A DNA stretch of 28,521 nt from an uncultured Christensenella sp. (GTDB lineage Bacteria; Bacillota; Clostridia; Christensenellales; Borkfalkiaceae), in assembly GCA_910577555.1 (NCBI GenBank), contig CAJTLF010000019.1, forward strand, positions 1-28,521, read 5' to 3'. The notes below the pieces were generated by a model that saw only the letters and a program-made list of their open reading frames with translations, made no database searches and had not been told where the DNA came from. Positions 7,401-13,996 of the stretch are shown in pieces (positions within the stretch are counted from its first letter, which is position 1; each line of letters opens with the position of its first letter). The position numbers and the translations under genes were made by a program.

Positions 7401-10098
7401 GCGCATAAACAAGTGCGCCGCAACGCCCGTACCCGAAAAGGACGAGTTAGAGTGGATAAAACGCGCCTACGAAATAGAAAAGGCACGCGAACGCATACTT
7501 TCCAATACCGATTTAAGCGATAACTTCGTCAGCTTCGGCGGCATAAACGATAGAAAGCGCGAAGAATTTATGCGTCCCCTTTACGAGTTGCACTCGCTGT
7601 GCGCACAGACCTTTATGGATTACAACGCCGACGCGTTCAACAGCAGGTGCGTGTATTCGGTAAACGGCACTTTAAGCCCGCTCATTTCGGGATTAATCAA
7701 CGCCGCCACCGCCTTTTTAAAGAGCTGCGACTACTTCCTTAAAACGGTAAAGGCACACAAATCCGCGTTCGACGACGAAGACCTTTTCGAGTTCTACACC
7801 GCAAAATGCTCCGCTCTCATAGACAATATCGATATGTTGCCCGCGTGGTGTATGTATAAGTCCACGGCAAAAAAGCTTAACGACGCAGGTCTCTCGTTTA
7901 TGACCGACGCAATGGAAAGCGGCAAGATAAACGGCAAGCAAATTCTTTCGGCGTTCCGCAAAAACGTTTACCGCAACTTCATTCAGACCAATATTCCCGC
8001 GGACGAAAGTCTGGCGGCGTTCTCGGCAAGCGTTTTGGACGAGAGCGCGGGCAGCTTCGCGCAGATGCTCGAAGAGTTCAGCGCGCTCACCCGCGAAAGG
8101 ATAAGGGCGGAGCTTATATCACGCCTGCCCGAAAAGGAAACGGAAGGCTCGCTCGCTCTCGAGCTTATGTCCTTCCAGCGTCAGACCAAGGGCGGACTGC
8201 GCGGCTTCAACCTGCGCAATATGTTTTCCGAGCTTCCCGAGCTTATGAAGGTGGTCGCGCCCTGTATGCTGATGAGTCCGGTAACCGTTTCGCAGTACCT
8301 GCCCGCCGACCCCGAGCTGTTCGATATAGTCATTTTCGACGAAGCGTCGCAGATACCCACTTGCGAAGCCGTGCCGTCGCTCGCAAGGGCAAAATCGGCG
8401 ATAATAGTCGGCGACCCCAAGCAGATGCCGCCCACTTCGTTCTTTATGGGTTCGGGTCAGGACGAAGAACACCCCGAAGCAGAAGATTTGGAATCCGTTC
8501 TGGAAGACTGCCTTGCTCTGGGCGTACCCGAAAAGCATCTCATATGGCACTACCGCTCCAAGCACGAGAGTCTCATCGCGTTCTCGAATATAACTTACTA
8601 CTCGGGCAAGCTGTGTACCTTCCCGTCGCCCGACGCGCTCGACAGCAGGGTAACGTTAAGGTATATAGAAAACGGCGTTTACGAGCGCGGACTTTCCAAG
8701 TGCAACCGCGAAGAGGCGGAAGAGCTTGTCAACGAAGTAATCCGCAGGCTGAAGGACGAAAAGCTCCGCGCGTCGAGCATAGGCGTAGTAACCTTCTCCA
8801 CGCCCCAGCAGGTATACGTAGAAAAGCTTTTGAACAAAGCAATCTTAAAGCACGGGCTTGAAGAAGTCGCCTACGAGCGCGAAGAGCCGCTGTTCGTAAA
8901 AAATCTCGAAAACGTACAGGGCGACGAAAGGGACGTAATTCTCTTTTCGGTGTGCTACGGACCGGACAGGCTGGGCAGAATTTCCTTGAATTTCGGACCT
9001 TTGAACCAGCTCGGCGGTTGGCGCAGGCTCAACGTAGCAGTCTCCCGCGCAAGGGAAGAGATGGTCGTTTTCTCGTCCATGCGCTATTCTATGATAGATT
9101 TGTCGCGCACCACTTCGCGCGGCGTCGCGGGCTTGAAAGCCTTTCTGGAATTTGCCGAAAAGGGCAGAACGAATATTTCGGTAAAGAGCGAAGACGTAAT
9201 AATAAACAAGCAGGGCATAGGTAAGTTCATCGCCGAAGAGCTTTCAAACTATGGCTACGACTGCCGTCCGGACGTCGGCGTTTCCGACTTCAAGATAGAC
9301 GTGGGCGTACTCGACCCCAAAAACAAACACAACTTCATTTTGGGTATTTTGTGCGACGGCACCACGCAGTTCTCCGTAAAGGACCGCTCTGTAATGCAGG
9401 TGCAGACCTTAAAGCGCAACAACTGGAACGTGTACAGGCTGTATTCCATAAACTTCTTCAACAACCCCAAGCGCGAAATTAAGAAGATAAAGGACTTTTT
9501 AGATAAGCTTACGGAAGGGGGCAAAACTTCCGTCGTAAACTTTAAAAAGCCCTACCGCGCGGCAAAGCTCGAAGTAAAGGAAGGGGACGCGGCGTATCTT
9601 TTAAGCGGCGAAAACGACGCCGAGCTTACCCGCGTAATAAAGGCGATAGTCGCCGCCGAAGAGCCTATCTCCGAACAGTTTCTCATTAAGCGCGCGCTGT
9701 CGGCGTTCGGCATAACCAAGTGCGGAATTAAGCTCGAAAGCAAGTTGCGCGGTATAATAGAAAAGTGCGGTTTCGAAAGCCGTGAAATGCTCGGCAATAT
9801 CTACTACTTCAAAACGGACAAGTATTCGGGCTTCGACAGGTACAGGGTGGAAGAGAACACTTCCCTGCGCTCGACAGATACCGACTACACCCCGTACGAC
9901 GTAATCTCTCTTATCAAGGGCTTGCTGTTGAACAGGGTAAGTATTTACGGCGACGAGCTTATCCCCGCCGTACTGCGCGAGCTTAAAGTGCCGCGCTCGA
10001 GCGATAAATTAGTGCAGTTCGTCCACGCCTGCATAGACGAAGGCGTGCGCCGCGGAATTTTAATCCGCAGCGTTTCGGACAAAATATCGTTGACTTAA
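4483..10098 (+). CDS. DUF4011-SF1 helicase-Vsr-like nuclease-DUF3320 protein (hhe-like)
   Basis: 1871 residues; ATG has the strong site AAGGAG. Visible order: N-terminal beta-rich and alpha regions; the DUF4011 signature WQRRLLDLSLKNNLLNF near residue 376; Walker A GPPGTGKS (667-674); a long helical insert; Walker B FDEAS (D1286); GDPKQ (1310-1314); motif VI NVAVSRAR (from 1517). An MTES_1575/Vsr-like nuclease fold follows, about 1565-1676, with DFKIDVGV, ILCDG (D1625) and WNVYRLYSINFF. Last comes a DUF3320-like winged-helix region with ISEQFLIKRALSAFGI. This architecture is, as I recall, that of the single-gene antiphage system called hhe (DUF4011-helicase-Vsr). A defence role is therefore likely but not shown. 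In the nuclease, the acidic residue often seen before CDG is Leu and the following His is absent, so cleavage activity is uncertain. Confidence 0.85.
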   Translation: MAKSKKQIETLEIEGELLNTVSYATYYCRLPLFTQFKIFNRDVESALAVKLSVTGSTPLVLPTEVCVEEIPHESSVEALPQNVLNPKYLAELQEPETCTVTVKLTCGDELVCELNADVRVLPIDYWGGLSGNTEMLSAFVRPKLADCQKILAEAGLQLKTWGYSSEFAGYAGTDKNGVRNAAAAIFAAIRRLNIERNGDCDLSGAVCTGDAARIVQDKLASPVEMALFVASCLESTKLNPVILLGKSSISVGVWLYESCFSYSLQDDMQLVEKYTAEGVNNLTVFDIEDLFAHKNASYTTSESHAKARLQKNEFEICLDVKRCRIGGIFPMPLKVKTAHGYELLSGGQISFDEKPREVIDADKFVYDKNATKDENWQRRLLDLSLKNNLLNFRYRRDCLHITCADLSAFCEKIEQKGKFTLFPNETPLKDAAYFGESKSVKEMAELLEIEMKSGKLRCLSSDESMAETVGSLIRKSRQTEEEAGAKTLYLALGFLRWRGEEGEDKFAPVSLLPVSLKRMKSQGVVLEVGDGYEVNTTLLEMLKQDFGIDVRGMEGKGLTPKEMLAVFRGKTANMKGWFVYEDVYLAQFTFARYAMWSDVKNNSARFAKNPLIASLMTNTNKLAGNKLAGVNEDDGDPCNVLTPLPCDSAQYAAVAESDKGTTFVLHGPPGTGKSQTITNIIANAMYKGKRVLFVAEKQAALQVVKKRLCAVGVGEFCLELHSGKSVDKSEIIRNIETTLSLTCEQDGEKFAAAGAKIKEVRDGLRAPLAALHKKRRLGVSVYEGIVYYLRNKNAPELLNIESTFYDSLTKEKLAAYENMLTTAQAAAKECGGVYRSPFSEVNLTECGEETKTAVICAAEIVLAELKHLRNYLGLFLESFNQKISKFTYKKLENLIAIAAVLKDGGLNVFFECEEEKLYRFYNANLRYDGEVKHWLKHFRSLPDLGKLADQIESEIDNWGENYRSSRTLLQVIKRINKCAATPVPEKDELEWIKRAYEIEKARERILSNTDLSDNFVSFGGINDRKREEFMRPLYELHSLCAQTFMDYNADAFNSRCVYSVNGTLSPLISGLINAATAFLKSCDYFLKTVKAHKSAFDDEDLFEFYTAKCSALIDNIDMLPAWCMYKSTAKKLNDAGLSFMTDAMESGKINGKQILSAFRKNVYRNFIQTNIPADESLAAFSASVLDESAGSFAQMLEEFSALTRERIRAELISRLPEKETEGSLALELMSFQRQTKGGLRGFNLRNMFSELPELMKVVAPCMLMSPVTVSQYLPADPELFDIVIFDEASQIPTCEAVPSLARAKSAIIVGDPKQMPPTSFFMGSGQDEEHPEAEDLESVLEDCLALGVPEKHLIWHYRSKHESLIAFSNITYYSGKLCTFPSPDALDSRVTLRYIENGVYERGLSKCNREEAEELVNEVIRRLKDEKLRASSIGVVTFSTPQQVYVEKLLNKAILKHGLEEVAYEREEPLFVKNLENVQGDERDVILFSVCYGPDRLGRISLNFGPLNQLGGWRRLNVAVSRAREEMVVFSSMRYSMIDLSRTTSRGVAGLKAFLEFAEKGRTNISVKSEDVIINKQGIGKFIAEELSNYGYDCRPDVGVSDFKIDVGVLDPKNKHNFILGILCDGTTQFSVKDRSVMQVQTLKRNNWNVYRLYSINFFNNPKREIKKIKDFLDKLTEGGKTSVVNFKKPYRAAKLEVKEGDAAYLLSGENDAELTRVIKAIVAAEEPISEQFLIKRALSAFGITKCGIKLESKLRGIIEKCGFESREMLGNIYYFKTDKYSGFDRYRVEENTSLRSTDTDYTPYDVISLIKGLLLNRVSIYGDELIPAVLRELKVPRSSDKLVQFVHACIDEGVRRGILIRSVSDKISLT

Positions 10099-10107
10099 TA
10101 AAACCAA

Positions 10108-10122
10108 AAAAGCCCGCCGCGG
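10108..10122 (+). terminator. Left arm of a split bidirectional terminator
   Basis: AAAAGCCCGCCGCGG lies 10 bases after the hhe-like stop codon and has no complementary arm nearby. Its perfect 15-base complement, CCGCGGCGGGCTTTT, is at 10735-10749, just beyond the dapB stop on the other strand. Joined, the two make the same kind of GC-stem, T-tail terminator used elsewhere in the window. Confidence 0.6.
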
Positions 10123-10164
10123 CGTTACAGTAATTCCCATAGGGAGTTTTAGGCAAGTCGCAGG

Positions 10165-10210
10165 CAATAGAAAAGGTATGGCATAAAGTCATACCTTTTC
10201 TATTGTATTT
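10165..10210. terminator. 16-bp perfect hairpin near the left end of the insert
   Basis: CAATAGAAAAGGTATG (10165-10180) and CATACCTTTTCTATTG (10190-10205) pair perfectly around a nine-base loop, followed by TATTTT. It could terminate read-through from the helicase gene, replacing the broken terminator, or act as a structural end of the insert. Confidence 0.6.
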
Positions 10211-10223
10211 TAAGCGTGGACGA

Positions 10224-10245
10224 ACTAGGCTACTTGTAGCCTAGT
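10224..10245. repeat. 22-bp palindrome in the insert
   Basis: ACTAGGCTAC-TT-GTAGCCTAGT: 10-bp perfect arms with a two-base centre. The loop is too small for a stable RNA hairpin, which favours a DNA binding site (operator or recombination site). It lies 43 bases upstream of the promoter -35 box of the small gene. Confidence 0.6.
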
Positions 10246-10287
10246 GAGATACAGATATGTTTTATATTTCCCGCAAAATTCAATCGG

Positions 10288-10316
10288 TTGCGCTCTTTCA
10301 TTTTTCGTGATATAAT
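10288..10316 (+). promoter_or_regulatory. Promoter of the small insert gene
   Basis: TTGCGC (10288-10293), a 17-base spacer and a consensus TATAAT (10311-10316). Expected start near 10323, leaving a ~36-base leader before the ATG at 10359. Confidence 0.75.
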
Positions 10317-10358
10317 AATTGTACGATAAACGGTAATTTACAAGTGAGGCGAGAAATT

Positions 10359-10526
10359 ATGAACACCGAAATTCGGGTTGCTATTGATAAATTTAAAGAG
10401 GTAAAAGATATATTAAAAAAATTTGATAACAGAGATGAGGCAATAGAATATCTGGTTAATGAAACAAAATTATCAAAAGAAGAATGTTCTACTGCTTATG
10501 ATATTATTACGAAAATTGAAGGCTGA
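10359..10526 (+). CDS. Small unknown protein carried by the insert
   Basis: 55 residues, MNTEIRVAIDKF to YDIITKIEG. I do not recognise it. It is highly charged and predicted all-helical. The second half, DEAIEYLVNETKLSKEECS, has the spacing of a small UBA-like three-helix fold, as seen in short proteins of mobile elements; this is a weak resemblance. ATG 10359 is chosen over the in-frame GTG at 10344 because GTGAGGCGAG then serves as the ribosome binding site (GAGG nine bases before ATG). The first half has roughly 22% GC in a 60-base sample (10381-10440), against more than half in the flanking genes. A full promoter lies before it and a 14-bp terminator after it, so it is an independent unit. 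Confidence 0.6.
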   Translation: MNTEIRVAIDKFKEVKDILKKFDNRDEAIEYLVNETKLSKEECSTAYDIITKIEG

Positions 10527-10571
10527 ATTTCAATTTGACGTGCGGCGAAGCAGGTTAATCGGTTCGGTAAT

Positions 10572-10619
10572 AAAGATACACGGTGGCGGCGACACGCCGC
10601 TAAATTTCAATTTATCTTT
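10572..10619. other. Nested inverted repeats downstream of the small gene
   Basis: Outer arms AAAGATA (10572-10578) and TATCTTT (10613-10619) enclose GCGGCG-ACA-CGCCGC (10586-10600). The decanucleotide ATTTCAATTT also occurs twice, at 10527 and 10604. This suggests a folded RNA in the 3' part of the small gene's transcript; no known RNA family is recognised. Confidence 0.4.
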
Positions 10620-10636
10620 GTAAATGGTTTGTAGTA

Positions 10637-10669
10637 AAAAGCTCTCGAACGATATGTTCGAGAGCTTTT
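10637..10669. terminator. Terminator of the small insert gene
   Basis: Perfect 14-bp stem AAAAGCTCTCGAAC/GTTCGAGAGCTTTT with loop GATAT. The arm ends in TTTT on both strands, so it can work in both directions. Confidence 0.85.
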
Positions 10670-10734
10670 GTCCTTGCTTGAAAGTATAACTCTTAATAAT
10701 TTAGTTTCTTAATTCCCTATGGGAATTGCGCTTT

Positions 10735-10749
10735 CCGCGGCGGGCTTTT
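10735..10749 (-). terminator. Right arm of the split bidirectional terminator
   Basis: CCGCGGCGGGCTTTT, the exact complement of 10108-10122, starting 13 bases beyond the dapB stop codon. On its own it has no partner within range, so dapB now lacks a simple terminator except the hairpin at 10637-10669 inside the insert. Confidence 0.6.
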
Positions 10750-10762
10750 ATTATCCCTTAAA

Positions 10763-11515
10763 TTATAAATTATCGAACACGCAGTTCATATCGTAAAGCC
10801 CCGCGGGCTTTCCCGCAATCCACTTCGCGGCTTTAACAGCTCCCGCGGCAAAAACTCTTTTCGAGCGGGCGGAGTGGGAAAGGGTTATAATCTCGTCATC
10901 ACCCGCAAAAATCACGTCGTGTTCGCCGACGATTGTCCCGCCGCGCACGGCGTGTATTCCAATCTCGTTCCCGCGCTTGCCTACCATTCCCGACCTGCCG
11001 TTCAGGTATTCTTTTTCTCCGCCGAACGCGGAGTTCGCCCCGTCCGCAAGCATCAAAGCGGTGCCGCTCGGCGCGTCCGCCTTCCGGTTGTGATGCTTTT
11101 CGATAATCTCTATGTCGAAGCTTTCGCCCAAAGTCTCGGCGGCAGTCTTAACCAGCTTAACGAGAAGATTAATGCCCAAGGAAAAGTTGCCCGTCTTGAA
11201 CACGGCTATCTTTTTGCTCGCGTCTTTAATAAGCTTCAAATCGTCGTCGCCGTATCCCGTCGCCGCAAGCACTACGGGCACGCCCTTTTTCACCGCCCAG
11301 TCAAGCTCGCCCTTCAAGGCGGCGGGGGAAGAGAAGTCTATAACTACGTCAACCTTCTCCTTAACTGCGTTAAACGAAGTATATACGGGGGGCAATTGAG
11401 TATTTTCAACCCTGTCCACACCGCAAATAACGGTAATTTCCCCGTCGCTTTCAATAAGCTCGCAAAGGTTTTTGCCCATCTTTCCGTTAATTCCGCAAAT
11501 CAGCGCGTTAATCAT
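10763..11515 (-). CDS. dapB: 4-hydroxy-tetrahydrodipicolinate reductase
   Basis: Reduces hydroxy-tetrahydrodipicolinate to tetrahydrodipicolinate with NAD(P)H, the second step of the diaminopimelate/lysine branch. 250 residues, normal length. The Rossmann motif GINGKMG is at the N-terminus, FSSPAAL at the end of the nucleotide-binding half, and the family signature EKHHNRKADAPSGTA carries the catalytic His pair and substrate-binding Lys. Its ATG overlaps the dapA stop by four bases (ATGA), indicating translational coupling. It is the last gene of the asd-dapA-dapB operon. Confidence 0.97.
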   Translation of the reverse strand: MINALICGINGKMGKNLCELIESDGEITVICGVDRVENTQLPPVYTSFNAVKEKVDVVIDFSSPAALKGELDWAVKKGVPVVLAATGYGDDDLKLIKDASKKIAVFKTGNFSLGINLLVKLVKTAAETLGESFDIEIIEKHHNRKADAPSGTALMLADGANSAFGGEKEYLNGRSGMVGKRGNEIGIHAVRGGTIVGEHDVIFAGDDEIITLSHSARSKRVFAAGAVKAAKWIAGKPAGLYDMNCVFDNL

Positions 11516-12399
11516 ACCTTTTTCAACCCCGCTCTTTCAATTTCCCCCTGCAATATGCGCTTGTTTCCGCTCTCAAGCTCTGTAAGCGGAGCGCGCGGCA
11601 CACCCGCGTCAAACCCGAGCATATTATAGGCAGCCTTGATGGGAATGGGGTTGACTTCCAGAAAGCACGCGTCCTCGAGCGGCAGTAAAAAGTCCTGAAC
11701 TTCGTTCGCCTTGTCAAGCTCGTTCGCCTTTACCAGCTCGTACATTTTTTTAACGAGAGCGGGGGCTATATTCGAAGTAACCGAAATAAGTCCCGCGCCG
11801 CCTATCGCAAGCATGGGCAAATTCAGAAAGTCCTCGCCCGAATACAAATCCATCTTTCCGCGTATGCGCCGCATCGTCTCGCACACCTGCGCCATATTCC
11901 CGCTCGCTTCCTTAATTCCCGCCATGTTGGGAATTTCGGCAAGCTTTTCCGCCGTCTCGGGCAGAATGTTCACGGCAGTGCGCGACGGCACGTTGTACGC
12001 AATCACGGGAATTTTCACCGCCGAGCATATCGCGCGGTAGTATTCCAGAAGTCCCTTTTGCGTGCATTTGTTGTAGTAGGGGGTAACGGCAAGCACGCCG
12101 TCCGCGCCCAGCTCTTCTGCCCTGCGCGACGCGGCAACCGCCTTCGCCGTATCGTTACTGCCCGTACCCACGATAACCTTTATCCGCCCCGCCGCGTGCT
12201 TTACTGAAAACTTTATAACTTCAACCTTTTCGTTTTCCGTCATAGTGGCGGGTTCGCCCGTCGTTCCTAAAATTACCACCGCGTCCGTGCCGCCGTCAAT
12301 CTGGTAATCAATCATTCGTCCAAGCTCTTTCAGATTCACTCCGCCGTCGGTAAACGGGGTTATCATAGCGGTAAGTATGCCGTTGCAAAAACCTGTCAT
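11512..12399 (-). CDS. dapA: 4-hydroxy-tetrahydrodipicolinate synthase
   Basis: Condenses pyruvate with aspartate semialdehyde, committing carbon to diaminopimelate and lysine. 295 residues, typical for the TIM-barrel class I aldolase family. Visible signatures are GTTGEPATMT (substrate carboxylate binding), AYNVPSRT with the catalytic Tyr, and GIKEASG, whose Lys forms the Schiff base. The ATG has AAGGA seven bases upstream. It lies 77 bases after asd in the same direction and overlaps dapB by four bases, so it is co-transcribed under the lysine riboswitch. Confidence 0.97.
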   Translation of the reverse strand: MTGFCNGILTAMITPFTDGGVNLKELGRMIDYQIDGGTDAVVILGTTGEPATMTENEKVEVIKFSVKHAAGRIKVIVGTGSNDTAKAVAASRRAEELGADGVLAVTPYYNKCTQKGLLEYYRAICSAVKIPVIAYNVPSRTAVNILPETAEKLAEIPNMAGIKEASGNMAQVCETMRRIRGKMDLYSGEDFLNLPMLAIGGAGLISVTSNIAPALVKKMYELVKANELDKANEVQDFLLPLEDACFLEVNPIPIKAAYNMLGFDAGVPRAPLTELESGNKRILQGEIERAGLKKV

Positions 12400-12476
12400 A
12401 TAAACGTCCTTTTTCTATTTTCCGTCTGCGGAGCAAACGCCCCGTAAACCATAATAATCGCAAAATTCAAAAACGG

Positions 12477-13562
12477 TTACTTTCTGTCGAAATATCCTTT
12501 CGCCGCTAAAAGCTCGGCAAGCAGCACCGCGCCGCCCGCCGCGCCGCGCAGGGTATTGTGCGAAAACCCTATAAATCTGTAATCGAACAGCCCGTCGCCG
12601 CGCAGTCTGCCCGCGCAAACCGCCATACCGTTCTCGGTATTTCTGTCAAGCTTTGGCTGGGGACGGTTTTCTTCTTCGAAGTAGTGCAAAAACCTTTCGG
12701 GCGCGGACGGCAGCTTCAGCTTCTGCGGCTCGCCCGAAAATTCCGCCCACGCCTTTAATATTTCTTCCCTGTCGGGCTTTTTGTCGAACTTCACGAAGCA
12801 CGCCGCCGTATGCCCGTCGGAAACGGGAACGCGCAGACACTGCGCCGTAATCACGGGCGCGCTTGCGGGAATAATCTTCCCGTCCTTAACTTCGCCCCAT
12901 ATCTTCAAAGGCTCTTTTTCGCTCTTTTCTTCTTCGCCGCCTATAAAGGGTATCACGTTGTCGCAAATCTCGGGCATAGTCTCGAAGGTCTTGCCCGCCC
13001 CCGAAATCGCCTGATAGGTGCAAACCGCCGCGCTCTTAATCCCGAATTTTTTCAAGGGGTGTAAAAGGGGTACGTACGACTGCAACGAGCAGTTGCTCTT
13101 AACGGCGATAAACCCGCGCTTCGTTCCCAGCCTTTCGCGTTGCGACTTAATAACTTCAAGGTGTTCGGGGTTCACTTCGGGAATAATCATCGGCACGTCG
13201 TCGGTAAAGCGGTGCGCCGAGTTGTTGGAAACTATGGGGCATTCGAGCTTCGCGTAAGCGTACTCCAGCTCCTTAATCTCGTCCTTTTTCATATTCACGG
13301 CGCAAAAACAGAAGTCAACGCCCGCGGCTATAACTTCCCTGTCCGCGCTCGCGTCCAAAACCTTCATATCGGCGAACTTTTCGGGCATGGGCGCGGTCAT
13401 ATGCCATTTTCTCACCGCGTCCCCGTACTTTTTTCCCGCGGAAGAAGAACTTGCCGCAAGGTATTTCACTTCGAACCACGGGTGGTTTTCCAACAGTAAC
13501 AAAAATCTCTGTCCGACCATTCCCGTCGCGCCTATAACGCCTACTTTAAACTTTCCGTCCAT
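12477..13562 (-). CDS. asd: Aspartate-semialdehyde dehydrogenase (archaeal/fungal-like type)
   Basis: Reduces aspartyl phosphate to aspartate semialdehyde with NADPH, feeding DapA next in the operon. 361 residues. The nucleotide motif GATGMVGQRF is at residues 10-19; the active-site Cys is in KSNCSLQSYVP; SDGHTA carries the usual His. Length and the VSNNSAHRF and AISGAGKT segments suit the branch that includes archaeal and fungal enzymes. The frame stays open upstream for 64 more codons, but that stretch is the riboswitch and terminator. ATG 13562 has the ribosome site GGGAG seven bases before it and starts the protein at the Rossmann strand. First gene of the operon. Confidence 0.95.
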   Translation of the reverse strand: MDGKFKVGVIGATGMVGQRFLLLLENHPWFEVKYLAASSSSAGKKYGDAVRKWHMTAPMPEKFADMKVLDASADREVIAAGVDFCFCAVNMKKDEIKELEYAYAKLECPIVSNNSAHRFTDDVPMIIPEVNPEHLEVIKSQRERLGTKRGFIAVKSNCSLQSYVPLLHPLKKFGIKSAAVCTYQAISGAGKTFETMPEICDNVIPFIGGEEEKSEKEPLKIWGEVKDGKIIPASAPVITAQCLRVPVSDGHTAACFVKFDKKPDREEILKAWAEFSGEPQKLKLPSAPERFLHYFEEENRPQPKLDRNTENGMAVCAGRLRGDGLFDYRFIGFSHNTLRGAAGGAVLLAELLAAKGYFDRK

Positions 13563-13576
13563 AAAAAAACTCCCGT

Positions 13577-13607
13577 AAAAAAACGAAAGACAGTGCGTCG
13601 CACTGCC
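13577..13607 (-). terminator. Riboswitch-controlled terminator of the asd operon
   Basis: On the minus strand CAGTGC-GAC-GCACTG is followed by TCTTTCGTTTTTTT, directly after the lysine aptamer and before the asd ribosome binding site. Lysine binding is expected to favour this hairpin and stop transcription. Confidence 0.85.
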
Positions 13608-13616
13608 GAAATCAGC

Positions 13617-13786
13617 AATTAGCGCAACACCTAAGGTGACAGTCGCAAAGGTATTAACCCGTGCGCCCGACGCGGTCAAAGGGATAGCCCGCATCTCGGC
13701 GGAGACGCCCTTTCGCCGAAAACCCGTAGCGTTTTCCCTTAAAACGCGGGTCAAAGGTTACTTATGCTCGTCCGCTCCTCTAATTA
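13617..13786 (-). ncRNA. Lysine riboswitch (L-box)
   Basis: The minus strand shows the L-box hallmarks in order: AGAGGAGCG at the 5' side, AAGTAA shortly after, CGGCGAAAGGG and CTCCGCCGAGATG in the middle, GCGACTGTCACC near the 3' side, and P1 strands AATTAG and CTAATT closing the aptamer. It sits between the operon promoter and a terminator in front of asd-dapA-dapB, as expected for feedback by lysine. Aptamer limits are approximate. Confidence 0.9.
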
Positions 13787-13794
13787 GCAATGAT

Positions 13795-13823
13795 ATAATA
13801 TCACAATAAACGGCGGTTGTAAA
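13795..13823 (-). promoter_or_regulatory. Promoter of the asd-dapA-dapB operon
   Basis: Read on the minus strand: TTTACA, a 17-base spacer, TATTAT. Transcription would start near 13788, a few bases before the first strand of the lysine aptamer. Confidence 0.8.
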
Positions 13824-13877
13824 GAAATTTCGGGCGCAATTTTTAACCTATTATTGCCTTTCGCGCTCTAAAACTGT

Positions 13878-13906
13878 TTGACAACGATATTTTATTATAG
13901 TAAAAT
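13878..13906 (+). promoter_or_regulatory. Promoter of the surface-protein gene
   Basis: Consensus TTGACA (13878-13883), 17 bases, TAAAAT (13901-13906). The block TATAGTAAAATAAAAAAAG also occurs at the secA promoter (from 25211). A ~90-base leader follows, with a GC-rich, loosely inverted segment around 13931-13956. Confidence 0.8.
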
Positions 13907-13996
13907 AAAAAAAGAGTTTTATTTAAGCTCGCGCACCGCCCGTAAAAAGGCGCGGTCGCGTCCCAAATTTATATTAACTACATTTTAAGGTTGACT

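Larger units (their letters stand above)
10123..10734. mobile_element. Putative ~612-bp AT-rich insertion with palindromic subterminal repeats
   Basis: Sequence between the two terminator arms. AATTCCCATAGGGA (10132-10145) is repeated in perfect inversion as TCCCTATGGGAATT (10714-10727), each 7-9 bases inside the terminator arms. Each copy is itself a small palindrome (AATTCCC-N3-GGG). The content is much more AT-rich than its neighbours and includes a promoter, one small gene, two very stable hairpins and a 10-bp palindrome. There is no transposase and no clear target duplication. It resembles a cargo-carrying MITE or an element moved in trans by a palindrome-recognising (IS200/IS605-like) enzyme; that assignment is inference. 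Confidence 0.55.

Noticed and set aside
10123..10734. Group II intron or retron
   Set aside because: No reverse transcriptase, no recognisable domain V or msr/msd layout, and the segment is too short.
10874..11629. Plus-strand open frame (251 codons) across dapB and dapA
   Set aside because: It lies antisense to two well-supported enzymes and has no plausible start or domain.
13563..13754. 64-codon N-terminal extension of Asd
   Set aside because: This stretch is the lysine riboswitch and its terminator. ATG 13562 has a good ribosome site and matches the family start.
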